The translations under genes and the position numbers were made by a program. Source: Pseudorhodoferax sp. Leaf267 (GTDB taxonomy: Bacteria; Pseudomonadota; Gammaproteobacteria; Burkholderiales; Burkholderiaceae_C). From it: a stretch of 64,000 nt of DNA. Shown piece after piece: positions 29,556 to 38,726 of this stretch. The notes beneath the pieces were generated by a model that saw only the letters and a list, made by a program, of their open reading frames with translations, ran no database searches and had not been told where the DNA came from. Each line of letters starts with the position of its first letter. The stretch's first letter is position 1. The stretch is from contig NZ_LMMV01000007.1 in NCBI RefSeq assembly GCF_001422405.1, forward strand, positions 639 through 64,638, given 5' to 3'.

Positions 29556-30449
29556 TCAGGTCGGCGTGAGCAAGCGCAGTTCCTGCTCGACGGTCCGCAG
29601 GAATTGCTGGCCCAACCGCGACGGGGGCCGGTTCAGGTTGGTCACGCTGTAGATGGCAAAGCGCGGTGCGTCCGGCACGTCCAGCAGCACCAGGCCCTCC
29701 GGGCGGTGCGCGCGCGCCGACAGGTCGTCCACGAATGCGATGCCGGCGCCGCCGGCCGCCATGGCGCAGGCTGCGTAGCCCGAGCGCACTTCCACCGCCA
29801 CCTGGCGCGGCAGGCCCGACTGCTCGAACCACGCGTCGATGACGCGGCTCTGCGGTGCCTCCGGGCTGTAGACGATCAGGCGCTGCTGCAGTGCCTGATC
29901 CAGCACCAGCGCACCTTGCCCGGCCAGCGCATGGCCTTGCGGCACCGCGCACATCAGCGTCCAGTGGCCGATCTCGCGCACATCCAGCACGGGGTGGTCG
30001 AGCGGCGCGCTGGAGATGGCCACGTCGGCTTCTTCGGCCACCAGCAGCTGCACGATCTCGCGCGTGGGCAGCGACTCGAAGAACACCTTGGATTGCGCGA
30101 ACTGCGCCAGTAGCCCCGCGATGGCGCGCGGCACCAGCTGCAGCCCGGTGTTGGCGCTGGACAGCACGCGCAAGGTGGCGTGGTCGCCAAAGCGCAGATG
30201 GGCCGACACGTTCTGCACATGCTGCACGCCGCGGTAGACCTGGTCGATCGCCGATTGCAGCGTGTGTGCCTCGGGCGTGGCCACCAGGCGGCCATTGCGC
30301 CGCTCGAACAACGCCACGCCCAGCCGCGTTTCCAGGTGGCGGATCAGCCGGCTCACGCCGGGCTGCGAGACATGCAGCAGCCGCGCCGCATTGGTCGTGG
30401 AGCCGGTCGTCATGACGGCGCGGAAGACTTCGATCTGGCGCAGGTTCAT
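29556..30449 (-). CDS. LysR-family transcriptional regulator
   Basis: A 297-residue LysR regulator. The N-terminal winged HTH reads M-N-L-R-Q-I-E-V-F-R-A-V with S-Q-P-G-V-S-R-L-I-R-H-L-E. A ~200-residue periplasmic-binding-like inducer domain follows. ATG 30449 is chosen because it gives the canonical LysR start; upstream in-frame residues lack homology. It is divergent from a Bug receptor/FAD oxidoreductase pair and so likely controls that pair in response to its ligand. Its stop abuts the ATPase stop exactly (shared TGATCA with no gap). Confidence 0.92.
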   Translation of the reverse strand: MNLRQIEVFRAVMTTGSTTNAARLLHVSQPGVSRLIRHLETRLGVALFERRNGRLVATPEAHTLQSAIDQVYRGVQHVQNVSAHLRFGDHATLRVLSSANTGLQLVPRAIAGLLAQFAQSKVFFESLPTREIVQLLVAEEADVAISSAPLDHPVLDVREIGHWTLMCAVPQGHALAGQGALVLDQALQQRLIVYSPEAPQSRVIDAWFEQSGLPRQVAVEVRSGYAACAMAAGGAGIAFVDDLSARAHRPEGLVLLDVPDAPRFAIYSVTNLNRPPSRLGQQFLRTVEQELRLLTPT

Positions 30450-30591
30450 CGCGGGCTGCCTACTCCATCCATGCTCAGGGATAACCCCTCTCAAGAACTC
30501 GATGTTATAGACACCACCGCGATCGGTATTGGACCGGCCGCGTGCTGCTTCCTAGGATGACCACCTTTCCATAGACCTCAGAGAGACAAGC
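30450..30591. promoter_or_regulatory. Divergent LysR / Bug control region
   Basis: 142 bp between divergent starts. It contains ATAAC (30481-30485) and its inverse GTTAT (30504-30508), 18 bases apart, as a candidate LysR-type dyad. Nothing closer to the T-N11-A consensus is convincing. AGAGA precedes the Bug start at ribosome-site spacing. Confidence 0.4.
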
Positions 30592-31560
30592 ATGAACCCA
30601 TGGATGCGCAAGGCTCTGCTGGCCGCCGGCGCCGCGCTGGCCCTGGCTGCGCAGGCCCAGACCTACCCGAACAAGCCCATCACCATGGCCGTGGGCTTTG
30701 CGCCCGGCGGCTCGGGCGACATCCTCGCGCGCCTGGTGTCGACCCGGCTCGCGACCGCCCTGGGCCAGCCCATCGTGGTGGAGAACCGGCCCGGCGCCGG
30801 CGCCACCATCGCCACCAGCTATGTGGCCAGCGCGCCGGCCGACGGCTACACACTGCTGTTCGTGACCAGTGGTTTCCCCGGCAGCACGGCGCTGTACCCC
30901 AAGCTCAAGTACGACACGGTCAAGAGCTTCGCGCCCGTGGCCAAGGTCGGGGCATCGCCGGTCGTCGTCGTGGTGCCGGCGGCCGCACCGTACAAGACCT
31001 TCGGCGATGTGCTGGAGGCGGCGCGCAAGACGCCCGGCAAGTTGAACTACGCGGCCGGCGGCGGCGGCGCCACCACCACCAGCCTGGCGGCCGAGTTCCT
31101 CAAGAGCGAGGCCAAGGTCGACATGCTGATGGTCCCGTACAAGGGCTCCGGCCCGGCGCTGACGGCGCTGCTGGGTGGCGAGGTGGACCTGGGCTTCGAC
31201 ATCCCGTCCAGTGCCTTGCCGCACATCCAGGGCGGCAAGCTGCGCGCGCTGGCCGTCACCACGGCCAGGCGTTCGGCCGTGCTGGCGGGCGTCCCTACGG
31301 TGGCCGAGCTGGCATTGCCGGGCTTCGAGGTCACGGGCTGGTTCGGCGTGCTGGCGCCGGCCGGCACGCCAGCGGCCATCCTGGAGCGTCTGAACCGCGA
31401 GATCAACGCCGTGCTCGCGCAACCCGAAGTCAAGGAGCGGCTGCAGGCCATGGGGGTAGAGCCGGCCAGCGGCAGCCCGGCCGATTTCGGTGCCCTGATC
31501 GCCAGCGAGACCAAGCGCTATGGCGATGCGATCCGCCGCCTCGGGTTGACGGCGGAATGA
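30592..31560 (+). CDS. Bug (TctC-type) tripartite tricarboxylate binding protein
   Basis: A 322-residue periplasmic solute-binding protein. It has a cleavable signal peptide ending A-Q-A near residue 22, then the Bug start Q-T-Y-P-N-K-P-I-T-M-A-V-G-F-A-P-G-G-S-G-D. E-N-R-P-G-A-G-A and the middle Y-K-G-S-G-P-A-L-T-A-L-L-G-G motif of the family follow. Bug proteins bind carboxylates or other small organics; Burkholderiales hold many orphans with no TctAB membrane partner nearby, as here. It overlaps the next FAD-oxidoreductase gene by ATGA, suggesting the receptor senses or captures the substrate of that enzyme. The divergent LysR is the probable regulator. Confidence 0.93.
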   Translation: MNPWMRKALLAAGAALALAAQAQTYPNKPITMAVGFAPGGSGDILARLVSTRLATALGQPIVVENRPGAGATIATSYVASAPADGYTLLFVTSGFPGSTALYPKLKYDTVKSFAPVAKVGASPVVVVVPAAAPYKTFGDVLEAARKTPGKLNYAAGGGGATTTSLAAEFLKSEAKVDMLMVPYKGSGPALTALLGGEVDLGFDIPSSALPHIQGGKLRALAVTTARRSAVLAGVPTVAELALPGFEVTGWFGVLAPAGTPAAILERLNREINAVLAQPEVKERLQAMGVEPASGSPADFGALIASETKRYGDAIRRLGLTAE

Positions 31561-33191
31561 GCGCGCACGGCAACGAACTGCCGGCCGACCTGGTCGTCGT
31601 GGGCGGCGGCCTGGGCGGCATCGCGGCCACGCTGGCGGCCTGCCGGCTGGGGCGCACGGTGGTGCTCGTGGAGGAGCTGGACTGGCTGGGCGGCCAGCTC
31701 ACGTCGCAAGGCGTGCCGCCCGACGAGCACCCCTGGATCGAGGTGCTGTGCGGCTCGCAGAGCTATGCCGAGCTGCGCCAGGCGATCCGCGCCTTCTACC
31801 GCGCGCATCTGCCGCTGACCGACGCTGCACGCGCGCAGGTGCGCCTGAACCCGGGGCAGGGCAACGTGGGCACGCTGTGCCACGAGCCTTGGGTGGCCGT
31901 GCGCGTGATCGACGCGCTGCTGGCACCGCACGAGGCGGCGGGCTTGTTGACCGTGCTGCGGCGCCACCGCGTGCTGCGCGCCGAGACACAGGGCGACCGG
32001 GTGCAGGCGCTGACGGTGGTGGACCTGGCACAGGACCGCCAGCGTGTGCTGCGGGCCCCGATGTTCATTGACGCCACCGAGATCGGCGACCTGCTGGAGC
32101 AGGCCGGCGTGGAACACGTGTTCGGCGCCGAGGCGCAGTCGCGCACCGGCGAGCCGCATGCGCTGCGCGCGGCCGACCCGTTCGACCAGCAGGCCATCAC
32201 CTGGTGCCTGGCGGCCGACTACCTGCCGGGCGAGGACCACCGCATCGACCAGCCGGCCGGCTACGAACGCCTGCGCACGCTGCAGCTGGAGTGCTGGCCG
32301 GGCCCGCAGTTCAGCTGGACGCTGAGCGACTTCGTCACGCACGAGCCGCGCGAGCGCCCGCTGTTCGTCGGCCCGACCGATGCCGAGTCGCTGTACGACC
32401 TGTGGCATGCGCGGCGCATCGCCTACCGCCACCACTTCGAGCCCGGCCGCTATGCCAGCGACATCACGTTGGCCAACTGGCCGCAGATGGACTACTGGGA
32501 GCAGCCCATCGTCGGCGTGTCGCACCAGGAGCAGGCCACGGCGCTGCAGCAGTCGCGCGAGCTCAGCCTGGCCTTCTTCTACTGGATGCAGACCGAGGCG
32601 CCGCGCCACGATGGCGGCCAGGGCTACCCCGGCCTGCGCCTGCGTGGCGACGTGCTGGGCACGACCGACGGCCTGGCCAAGCAGGCCTACTACCGCGAAG
32701 GCCGCCGCATCGAGGCCGAATTCACGGTGCTGGAGCAGCACATCGGCGTCTCGGCACGGCCGGGCAAGGACGGCGCCGAGCCGTTTGCCGACAGCGTGGG
32801 CATCGGCGCCTACCGCATCGATCTGCACCCCAGCACGCGCGGGCGCAACACGGTGGACATCGATTCGTTCCCGTTCCAGATCCCGCTGGGCGCCTTGCTG
32901 CCCGTGCGCGTGGACAACCTGCTGCCGGCCTGCAAGAACCTGGGCACGACGCGCATCACCAATGGCGCCTACCGCGAGCACGCCACCGAGTGGAGCATCG
33001 GCGAGGCGGCCGGCGCGCTGGCGGCGTTCGCGCTGGCGCGTGGTGTGCCGGCGCGGGCGGTGCGGGCCCGGCCGGAACTGCTGGCCGACTACCAGCGGCT
33101 GTTGCAACAGCAGGGCGTGCTGCTGGCCTGGCCGCGCTTCGGCGCCCTGACGCCGACGCAACGGGTGGGCTACCGGCATGCCGCGCGCTGA
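31557..33191 (+). CDS. FAD-dependent oxidoreductase (FAD_oxidored family)
   Basis: A 544-residue soluble flavoprotein. The N-terminal Rossmann motif V-V-V-G-G-G-L-G-G-I-A-A is followed by E-E-L-D-W-L-G-G-Q-L-T-S-Q-G-V, a pattern of the FAD-dependent oxidoreductase family PF12831. A F-I-D-A-T-E-I-G-D-L segment and a C-terminal P-A-C-K-N-L-G-T-T-R-I-T-N-G-A-Y-R flavin-contact region follow. Substrates of this group are mostly unknown. It is encoded with a Bug receptor (ATGA overlap) and a divergent LysR, so a carboxylated compound brought in by the receptor is a reasonable but unproven substrate. No signal peptide. Confidence 0.88.
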   Translation: MSAHGNELPADLVVVGGGLGGIAATLAACRLGRTVVLVEELDWLGGQLTSQGVPPDEHPWIEVLCGSQSYAELRQAIRAFYRAHLPLTDAARAQVRLNPGQGNVGTLCHEPWVAVRVIDALLAPHEAAGLLTVLRRHRVLRAETQGDRVQALTVVDLAQDRQRVLRAPMFIDATEIGDLLEQAGVEHVFGAEAQSRTGEPHALRAADPFDQQAITWCLAADYLPGEDHRIDQPAGYERLRTLQLECWPGPQFSWTLSDFVTHEPRERPLFVGPTDAESLYDLWHARRIAYRHHFEPGRYASDITLANWPQMDYWEQPIVGVSHQEQATALQQSRELSLAFFYWMQTEAPRHDGGQGYPGLRLRGDVLGTTDGLAKQAYYREGRRIEAEFTVLEQHIGVSARPGKDGAEPFADSVGIGAYRIDLHPSTRGRNTVDIDSFPFQIPLGALLPVRVDNLLPACKNLGTTRITNGAYREHATEWSIGEAAGALAAFALARGVPARAVRARPELLADYQRLLQQQGVLLAWPRFGALTPTQRVGYRHAAR

Positions 33192-33265
33192 ACGCGGCCC
33201 GGGGCGGGGAACCTGGGGTTTCCACCATAATCGCCCGCACCATTCGAACGGCATCAGGGAGTTCC

Positions 33266-34663
33266 ATGCAAGTATCCGCGTCCATCTTCAAGGCTTACGA
33301 CATCCGTGGCGTCGTGCCGTCCACCTTGAACGAGGCCGTGGCCGAAGGCCTGGGCCGGGCGTTCGGCACCATCGCGCGGCAGGAGGGCGAGACCGTTATC
33401 GCGGTCGGCCGCGACGGCCGCCTGTCCGGCCCCAGCCTGTCGGCGGCGCTGATCCGCGGCCTGGTCGCAGCTGGCGTCGAAGTGATCGACGTGGGCATGG
33501 TCACCACGCCCATCCTGTACTTCGCGGCGCACACGCTGGCCAGGACCGGCATCCAGATCACCGGCAGCCACAACCCCAAGGACTACAACGGCTTCAAGAT
33601 GATCATGGGCGGCCGTGCCATCTACGGCGACGAGATCCAGGCCCTGCGCAAGATGATCGAGGCCGAGTCCTGGACCGACACCCCCGGCGGCAGCGTGCGC
33701 CAGGCCGATGTGCTGCCTGCCTACCGCGAGCGCATCGTGTCCGACGTGAAGCTGGCCCGGCCGCTCAGGATCGTGGTCGACTCGGGCAACGGCATCGCCG
33801 GCGCGTCGGCACCCGACATCCTGCGCGGCCTGGGCTGCGAGGTGACCGAGCTGTTCAGCGAGGTCGACGGCAACTTCCCCAACCACCATCCGGACCCGAG
33901 CAAGCCCGAAAACCTGCACGACCTGATCGCCGCGCTGAAGACCACGGGCGCCGAGCTGGGCCTGGCCTTCGACGGCGACGGCGACCGGCTGGGCATCGTG
34001 ACCCGCGAGGGCAACAACATCTACCCGGACCGCCAGATGGCCTTGTTCGCGCAGGACGTGCTGTCGCGCGTGCCGGGCGGCACCATCCTGTTCGACGTGA
34101 AGTGCTCGCAGCGCCTGGCCCCGGCGATTGCCGCGGCCGGCGGCAAGCCGCTGATGTTCAAGACCGGCCACTCGCTCATCAAGGCCAAGATGAAGGCCAT
34201 CGAGGCCGAGGGCGGCCAGGCGCCGCTGGGCGGCGAGATGAGCGGCCACATCTTCTTCAAGGAGCGCTGGTTCGGTTTCGACGACGGCACCTATGCCGGC
34301 GCGCGGCTGCTGGAGATCCTGAGCAAGTCGCCGGACGCCAGCGCCGTGCTGGACGGCCTGCCGAGCAGCTTCTCCACGCCCGAGCTCAACGTGCTGTGCG
34401 CCGAGGGCGAGCCGCATGGTCTGGTGCAGCAGCTGGTGGACAGCGCGCGCTTCGAGGCGCCGGCCACGGTCAACACCATCGACGGCCTGCGCGTGGACTG
34501 GCCGGACGGCTTCGGCCTGATCCGCGCCAGCAACACCACGCCGGTGCTGGTGCTGCGCTTCGAAGGCCAGACGCATGAGGCCCTGTCGCGCATCGAGGCG
34601 CAGATGATGGCGCTGCTGCGCTCGGCCAAGCCCGACGCGCAGATCCAGGCTGCTGCGCATTGA
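33266..34663 (+). CDS. Phosphomannomutase/phosphoglucomutase
   Basis: A 465-residue alpha-D-phosphohexomutase of the AlgC/ManB type, interconverting hexose 6- and 1-phosphates for LPS and exopolysaccharide precursors. The phosphoserine loop reads T-G-S-H-N-P-K-D-Y-N-G-F-K, the metal loop D-G-D-G-D-R-L-G, the sugar loop G-E-M-S-G-H-I-F-F and the C-terminal phosphate-binding R-A-S-N-T-T-P. An AGGGAG ribosome site sits five bases before ATG 33266. Co-directional with waaC and waaA (28 bp gap), consistent with LPS core supply. It could also supply glucose-1-phosphate to the glycogen genes. Confidence 0.94.
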   Translation: MQVSASIFKAYDIRGVVPSTLNEAVAEGLGRAFGTIARQEGETVIAVGRDGRLSGPSLSAALIRGLVAAGVEVIDVGMVTTPILYFAAHTLARTGIQITGSHNPKDYNGFKMIMGGRAIYGDEIQALRKMIEAESWTDTPGGSVRQADVLPAYRERIVSDVKLARPLRIVVDSGNGIAGASAPDILRGLGCEVTELFSEVDGNFPNHHPDPSKPENLHDLIAALKTTGAELGLAFDGDGDRLGIVTREGNNIYPDRQMALFAQDVLSRVPGGTILFDVKCSQRLAPAIAAAGGKPLMFKTGHSLIKAKMKAIEAEGGQAPLGGEMSGHIFFKERWFGFDDGTYAGARLLEILSKSPDASAVLDGLPSSFSTPELNVLCAEGEPHGLVQQLVDSARFEAPATVNTIDGLRVDWPDGFGLIRASNTTPVLVLRFEGQTHEALSRIEAQMMALLRSAKPDAQIQAAAH

Positions 34664-34691
34664 GGAGCGCGCCGATCCGCCGGCGCCGCGC

Positions 34692-35693
34692 ATGCAGGTC
34701 CTGATCGTCAAACTCTCCTCGCTGGGCGACGTCGTGCATGCCTTGCCGGTGCTGCACGACATGCACCAGATGCTGCCCGGCGTGCAGGTGGACTGGGTGG
34801 TGGAGGAGGGCTTCGCGCCGCTGCTGGGCCAGGCCCATGGCATCCGCCGCGTGATCCCGGTGGGCCTGCGGCGCTGGACGCGCACGCTGACGCGCCAGCC
34901 CCTGCGGGTATTGCGTGAGTTCGCCGCGTTCCGGCGCGACCTGCGCCAGACGCGCTACGACACCGTGATCGACATCCATGGCCTGTCCAAGAGCGCCCTG
35001 GTCGCCAAGCTGGCGCGCGGCTACCGCTATGCAATGGCCAACGCGACGCAGGGCTCCAGCTACGAAGCACCTACGCGCTGGGTGGCCGACACGGCCATTC
35101 CGGTCGAGTCGGAGATCCATGTCGTGCAGCGCTCGCGCGTGGTCTGTGCGCAGGCGCTGGGCTATGCGCTGCCGGACGAGATCCGCTTCGGCCTGGGCCA
35201 GCGCGACCGCCTGACCCAGCGGCCCGTGGTCGCGCTGGTGCACGGCACCTCGCGCGCCGACAAGGAATGGCCGATCACGCACTGGGTGGAACTGGCGCGC
35301 CGGCTGCATGGCCAGGGTCTGGCCGTCGCCTTCCCGCATGGCAGCAGCGACGAGCAGGCGCGCAGCGAACTGATGGCGGAAACGCTGGGCGCCGAGGGCA
35401 TCGTGGCCACGGTGTACCCGCGCCTGTCGCTCGATGCACTGGCGCGCGAACTGGCGCAGTGCGCGGGCGTGGTCGGCGTGGACAGCGGGCTGTCGCACAT
35501 CGCGGTGGCGCTCGATCTGCCCCATGTGCAGATCTACAACTTCGACACCGCGTGGCGCACCGGCCCCTTGCCGCCGGTGCACGGCCCGGCCCTGCAACGC
35601 AGCGTCTATGCGCGGCCCACGCCGGATGTCGACAGCGTCTGGCAGGCCTGGCAACAAGTGCTGGCCGCCGACGCGGCGCGGACGCCCGGCTGA
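34692..35693 (+). CDS. waaC: LPS heptosyltransferase I
   Basis: A 333-residue GT9 enzyme that adds the first L-glycero-D-manno-heptose to Kdo2-lipid A at the inner membrane. It opens with V-L-I-V-K-L-S-S-L-G-D-V-V-H-A-L-P-V, typical of WaaC. The middle has H-G-T-S-R-A-D-K-E-W-P, and the C-terminal part G-V-D-S-G-L-S-H-I-A-V-A-L. The stop shares one base with the start of waaA, so the two core-LPS enzymes are coupled. Confidence 0.95.
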   Translation: MQVLIVKLSSLGDVVHALPVLHDMHQMLPGVQVDWVVEEGFAPLLGQAHGIRRVIPVGLRRWTRTLTRQPLRVLREFAAFRRDLRQTRYDTVIDIHGLSKSALVAKLARGYRYAMANATQGSSYEAPTRWVADTAIPVESEIHVVQRSRVVCAQALGYALPDEIRFGLGQRDRLTQRPVVALVHGTSRADKEWPITHWVELARRLHGQGLAVAFPHGSSDEQARSELMAETLGAEGIVATVYPRLSLDALARELAQCAGVVGVDSGLSHIAVALDLPHVQIYNFDTAWRTGPLPPVHGPALQRSVYARPTPDVDSVWQAWQQVLAADAARTPG

Positions 35694-36955
35694 TGCTGCT
35701 GCGCCTGTACGGCTGGCTGATGTGGCTGGTGCAACCCCTGTTGCGCCGCAAGCTGGCACGCCGCGCCGTGGCCGAGCCCGGCTACGGCCAATGGGTGGAG
35801 GAGCGCTTTGGCCGCTACACGCAGCCGCCGTCGAACGGCTGGGTCTGGGTGCACGCCGTGTCGCTGGGCGAGACGCGCGCGGCCGCGGTACTGATCGCGG
35901 CCCTGCGCGCGCGCATGCCCGGCATGCGGCTGCTGCTCACGCATGGCACGGCCACGGGGCGCGCCGAGGGCACGCGGCTGCTGCGAGGCGGCGACCTGCA
36001 GGCCTGGCAGCCCTGGGACATGCCGGGCGCCGTGGATCGCTTCCTCGCACAGTTCCGGCCGGCCGTCGGCATCCTCATGGAAACCGAGATCTGGCCGACG
36101 CTGATCGCGGCCTGCGCGCGCGAGCGCGTGCCGTTGGTGCTGGCCAATGCCAGGCTGTCCGACAAATCCTTGCAGGGCGCGTTGCGTGTGCCGCTGCTGC
36201 CGCATGCTTACGGTGCGCTGACGGCCGCATATGCGCAGACCGAAGACGACGCCGCGCGGCTGCGGCAGGCCGGCGCACCGGTCGCAGGCGTGTTCGGCAA
36301 CCTCAAGTTCGACGCGGCGCCCGAGGCGGCGCAACTGGCGCGTGGCCGGGCGTGGCGTGCTGCGGCTGGCCGGCCTGTCCTGCTGTTCGCCAGTTCACGC
36401 GAGGGCGAGGAAGCGGCCTTGCTGGCGATGCTGGCAGCCGACCGCGCGTTGCAGTCCAAAGTGCAATGGCTGATCGTGCCGCGCCATCCCCAGCGCTTCG
36501 ACGAGGTGGCTGCGCTGGTTCGCCAGCAAGGCTTCGAGGTGTCGCGGCGCAGCGCATGGGCGGATGGCCCGCCCGCGCCGCAGCAAGCCATCTGGCTGGG
36601 CGATTCGCTGGGCGAGATGGCGCTGTACTACGGCCTGGCCGACCTGGCCCTGCTGGGCGGCAGCTTCGAGCCCCTGGGCGGGCAGAACCTGATCGAAGCC
36701 GCGGCCTGCGGCTGCCCGGTGTTGATGGGGCCGCACACCTTCAACTTTGCCGAGGCGGCCAGCCTGGCCGAGGCTGCCGGCGCGGCATTGCGCGCGGCAG
36801 ACCTGGCGGCCGCCGTGCGCCTGGCGCGCCAGCTGGTAGCAGACGACGCGGCGCGCGCTTCGGCCGCCCAGGCCGGCCTGGCCTTCGCGGCGGCGCACCG
36901 TGGCGCGGCCGCGCGCACGGCCGATGCCGTGGTCGCGCTGGTGCGCGCAGGCTGA
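35693..36955 (+). CDS. waaA: 3-deoxy-D-manno-octulosonic acid transferase
   Basis: A 420-residue GT30 enzyme that transfers Kdo to lipid A precursor. A short N-terminal membrane anchor (residues ~5-20) precedes the signature W-V-H-A-V-S-L-G-E-T-R-A-A. M-E-T-E-I-W-P-T-L, G-N-L-K-F-D and G-G-S-F-E-P-L-G-G-Q-N-L-I-E-A follow in order. Its ATG overlaps the waaC TGA. Convergent with the tolC gene, with a small hairpin between them. Confidence 0.95.
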   Translation: MLLRLYGWLMWLVQPLLRRKLARRAVAEPGYGQWVEERFGRYTQPPSNGWVWVHAVSLGETRAAAVLIAALRARMPGMRLLLTHGTATGRAEGTRLLRGGDLQAWQPWDMPGAVDRFLAQFRPAVGILMETEIWPTLIAACARERVPLVLANARLSDKSLQGALRVPLLPHAYGALTAAYAQTEDDAARLRQAGAPVAGVFGNLKFDAAPEAAQLARGRAWRAAAGRPVLLFASSREGEEAALLAMLAADRALQSKVQWLIVPRHPQRFDEVAALVRQQGFEVSRRSAWADGPPAPQQAIWLGDSLGEMALYYGLADLALLGGSFEPLGGQNLIEAAACGCPVLMGPHTFNFAEAASLAEAAGAALRAADLAAAVRLARQLVADDAARASAAQAGLAFAAAHRGAAARTADAVVALVRAG

Positions 36956-36979
36956 GGTCTCGGCGCAGGGGTGCGTTGC

Positions 36980-36994
36980 GTCGGCAGCGCCGAC
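36980..36994. terminator. Short hairpin between waaA and tolC
   Basis: A perfect 6-bp stem (GTCGGC / GCCGAC) with a 3-base loop lies in the 64-bp convergent gap. There is no T-run, so it is a weak candidate. Confidence 0.3.
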
Positions 36995-37019
36995 AAGGGC
37001 GAGCGGTCGCGCAGCGCGT

Positions 37020-38342
37020 TCAGCGCGCCAGCAATGCGTTCACACCCTGCAGGTCTTGCGGCTGCAGGCTGCCATTGGCCTGGCGCAGGCGCAGGCCACC
37101 GAGCAGCACGTTGTAGCGCGCCTGGGCCAGGTCGCGTTTGGTCTGGAACAGCTGGCTCTGCGAGTTGAGCACGTCGATGTTGATGCGCACGCCGACCTGG
37201 TAGCCCAGCTTGTTGGCGTCCAGCGCACTCTGGCTGGAGGCCTCGGCGGCCTCGAGTGCGCGGACCTGCCCCTGGCCCGACACCACGCCGTACCAGGCGG
37301 TGCGGGTGTTCTGGGTGATGGTGCGGCGCGCAGCCTCCAGGTCGGCCAGGGCTTTCTCTTCCAGCGACAGGGTCTCGCGCACGCGGTTTTGCACCGAGAA
37401 GCCGGCGAACAGCGGCACCGTGAGCTGCACGCCGACCGTGCCCAGGTTGCTGCGCGTGCCCAGGCCGATGGTGGGGCTGCCTTGCGGGTTGCGGTTGACG
37501 CCGTAGCTGGCCGTGAGGTCCAGGGTGGGCTTGTGGCCGGCGCGGGCCTTTTCGGTTTCCAGCCGGGCTACGTCCAGCGCCACCAGGGCCTGCTGCAGCA
37601 CCGGGTGCGTGCCCTCGGCCTGCTGCACCCAGCTGTCGACGTCACCCGGCAGCGCGGGCAGCGTGAGCGGCAGGGCCAGCGGCACGGGCTGGGCGTCGGT
37701 CTTGCTGACCACTGTGTCCAGCGCGAGTTTCTTCACGCGCAGGTCGTTGTCGGCGGCGATCTCCTGGGCCTGCACCAGGTCATAGCGCGCCTGGGCCTCG
37801 CGGGTGTCGGTGATGGTGGCTGTGCCGACCTCGAAATTGCGCTTGGCCGATGCGAGCTGCTCGCCCACGGCGGCCTTTTGCGCGCGCACGAACTCCAGCG
37901 TGTCCTGTGCCGCCAGCACGTCGAAATAGGCCTGGCCGACACGGATCACGAGTTCCTGCTCAGCCACGATCAACTGGGCGCGGGCGGCATCGACAAGCTT
38001 CATGCCCTGCTCGTAGCCGGCCCAATTGCCGGGCCGGTACAGCGGCTGCGATGCGCCGACGGACGCGGTCAGCGCGGTGTAGGTGCGGTCCACCGGCGGC
38101 ATGGTGCTGTCGTATGCGTTGCGCGATGCGCCAGCCGACAGGCTGGCACTGGGCAGGATCAGCGCGCGCGCCTGGTCGGCCTTGGCCAGGTTGGCGTCGT
38201 ACTGGGCGCGTGCGGACTGGTAGGTCGCGTCGCTCGCACGTGCCGATTCGAACAATTCCACCAGGCTCTGTGCCCGCGACGGCGGGGCGTAGGCGGCTAG
38301 AGCGGCGAAGGCGATCGGGACGAGGCGACGGATGGCGGTCAT
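37020..38342 (-). CDS. tolC: TolC-family outer-membrane efflux channel
   Basis: A 440-residue outer-membrane factor. A signal peptide ends around S-R-A-Q (residue ~25), followed by two repeats of the TolC helical-barrel domain (about 30-220 and 235-430). Motifs usual in the TolC type I secretion/efflux group are present, such as A-L-I-L-P-S-A-S-L-S-A-G and the C-terminal Y-Q-V-G-V-R-I-N-I-D-V-L-N. AAGGAA precedes ATG 38342. It is last in a minus-strand run that includes an RND pump and adaptor, 32 bp after the rhodanese gene, so it can supply the third component of that pump. It may also serve other exporters in the cell. Confidence 0.92.
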   Translation of the reverse strand: MTAIRRLVPIAFAALAAYAPPSRAQSLVELFESARASDATYQSARAQYDANLAKADQARALILPSASLSAGASRNAYDSTMPPVDRTYTALTASVGASQPLYRPGNWAGYEQGMKLVDAARAQLIVAEQELVIRVGQAYFDVLAAQDTLEFVRAQKAAVGEQLASAKRNFEVGTATITDTREAQARYDLVQAQEIAADNDLRVKKLALDTVVSKTDAQPVPLALPLTLPALPGDVDSWVQQAEGTHPVLQQALVALDVARLETEKARAGHKPTLDLTASYGVNRNPQGSPTIGLGTRSNLGTVGVQLTVPLFAGFSVQNRVRETLSLEEKALADLEAARRTITQNTRTAWYGVVSGQGQVRALEAAEASSQSALDANKLGYQVGVRINIDVLNSQSQLFQTKRDLAQARYNVLLGGLRLRQANGSLQPQDLQGVNALLAR

Positions 38343-38374
38343 GTTCTTCCTTGTATGAACCGTTGCAGACAGTC

Positions 38375-38716
38375 TCAATACCTGGGCACGGAGGGGTCTC
38401 GCTGTTGCGACCAGGCATCGATGCCGCCGCTGATGTTGGCCACGTGGGCAAAACCGTTCTGCACCAGGAATTGGGCGACGCGCATGCTGCGCGCGCCGTG
38501 GTGGCACAGGCAGGCGATGGGCTGGTCCGGGTCCAGCTCGGCCAGGCGCGCCGGGATCTCACCCATGGGAATGGTCAGCAGCGTGAAGCCGTCGGGCTTG
38601 ACGCTGGCCACGGCCAGCTCGGCCGGTTCGCGCACGTCGAGCACCGTGATGGCGCCAGCGGCCTCGGGGGTGGGATGCCAGTTGGCCAGGCCTGCAGGGT
38701 CGACGTGATCGATCAT
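38375..38716 (-). CDS. Single-domain rhodanese-like protein
   Basis: A 113-residue cytoplasmic rhodanese domain (L-D-V-R-E-P-A-E near the N-terminus). The active-site loop C-H-H-G-A-R-S contains the persulfide-carrying Cys at about residue 90. Single-domain rhodaneses move sulfane sulfur from thiosulfate or persulfides, or serve as sulfur relays; the exact acceptor is unknown. It lies 10 bp after the isoaspartyl-methyltransferase gene and 32 bp before tolC on the same strand. Confidence 0.9.
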   Translation of the reverse strand: MIDHVDPAGLANWHPTPEAAGAITVLDVREPAELAVASVKPDGFTLLTIPMGEIPARLAELDPDQPIACLCHHGARSMRVAQFLVQNGFAHVANISGGIDAWSQQRDPSVPRY

Positions 38717-38726
38717 GGAATGGGCC

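Noticed and set aside
33192-33265. Possible small gene or riboswitch before the phosphohexomutase
   Set aside because: Only 74 bp, with no consistent structure or frame; treated as ordinary leader.
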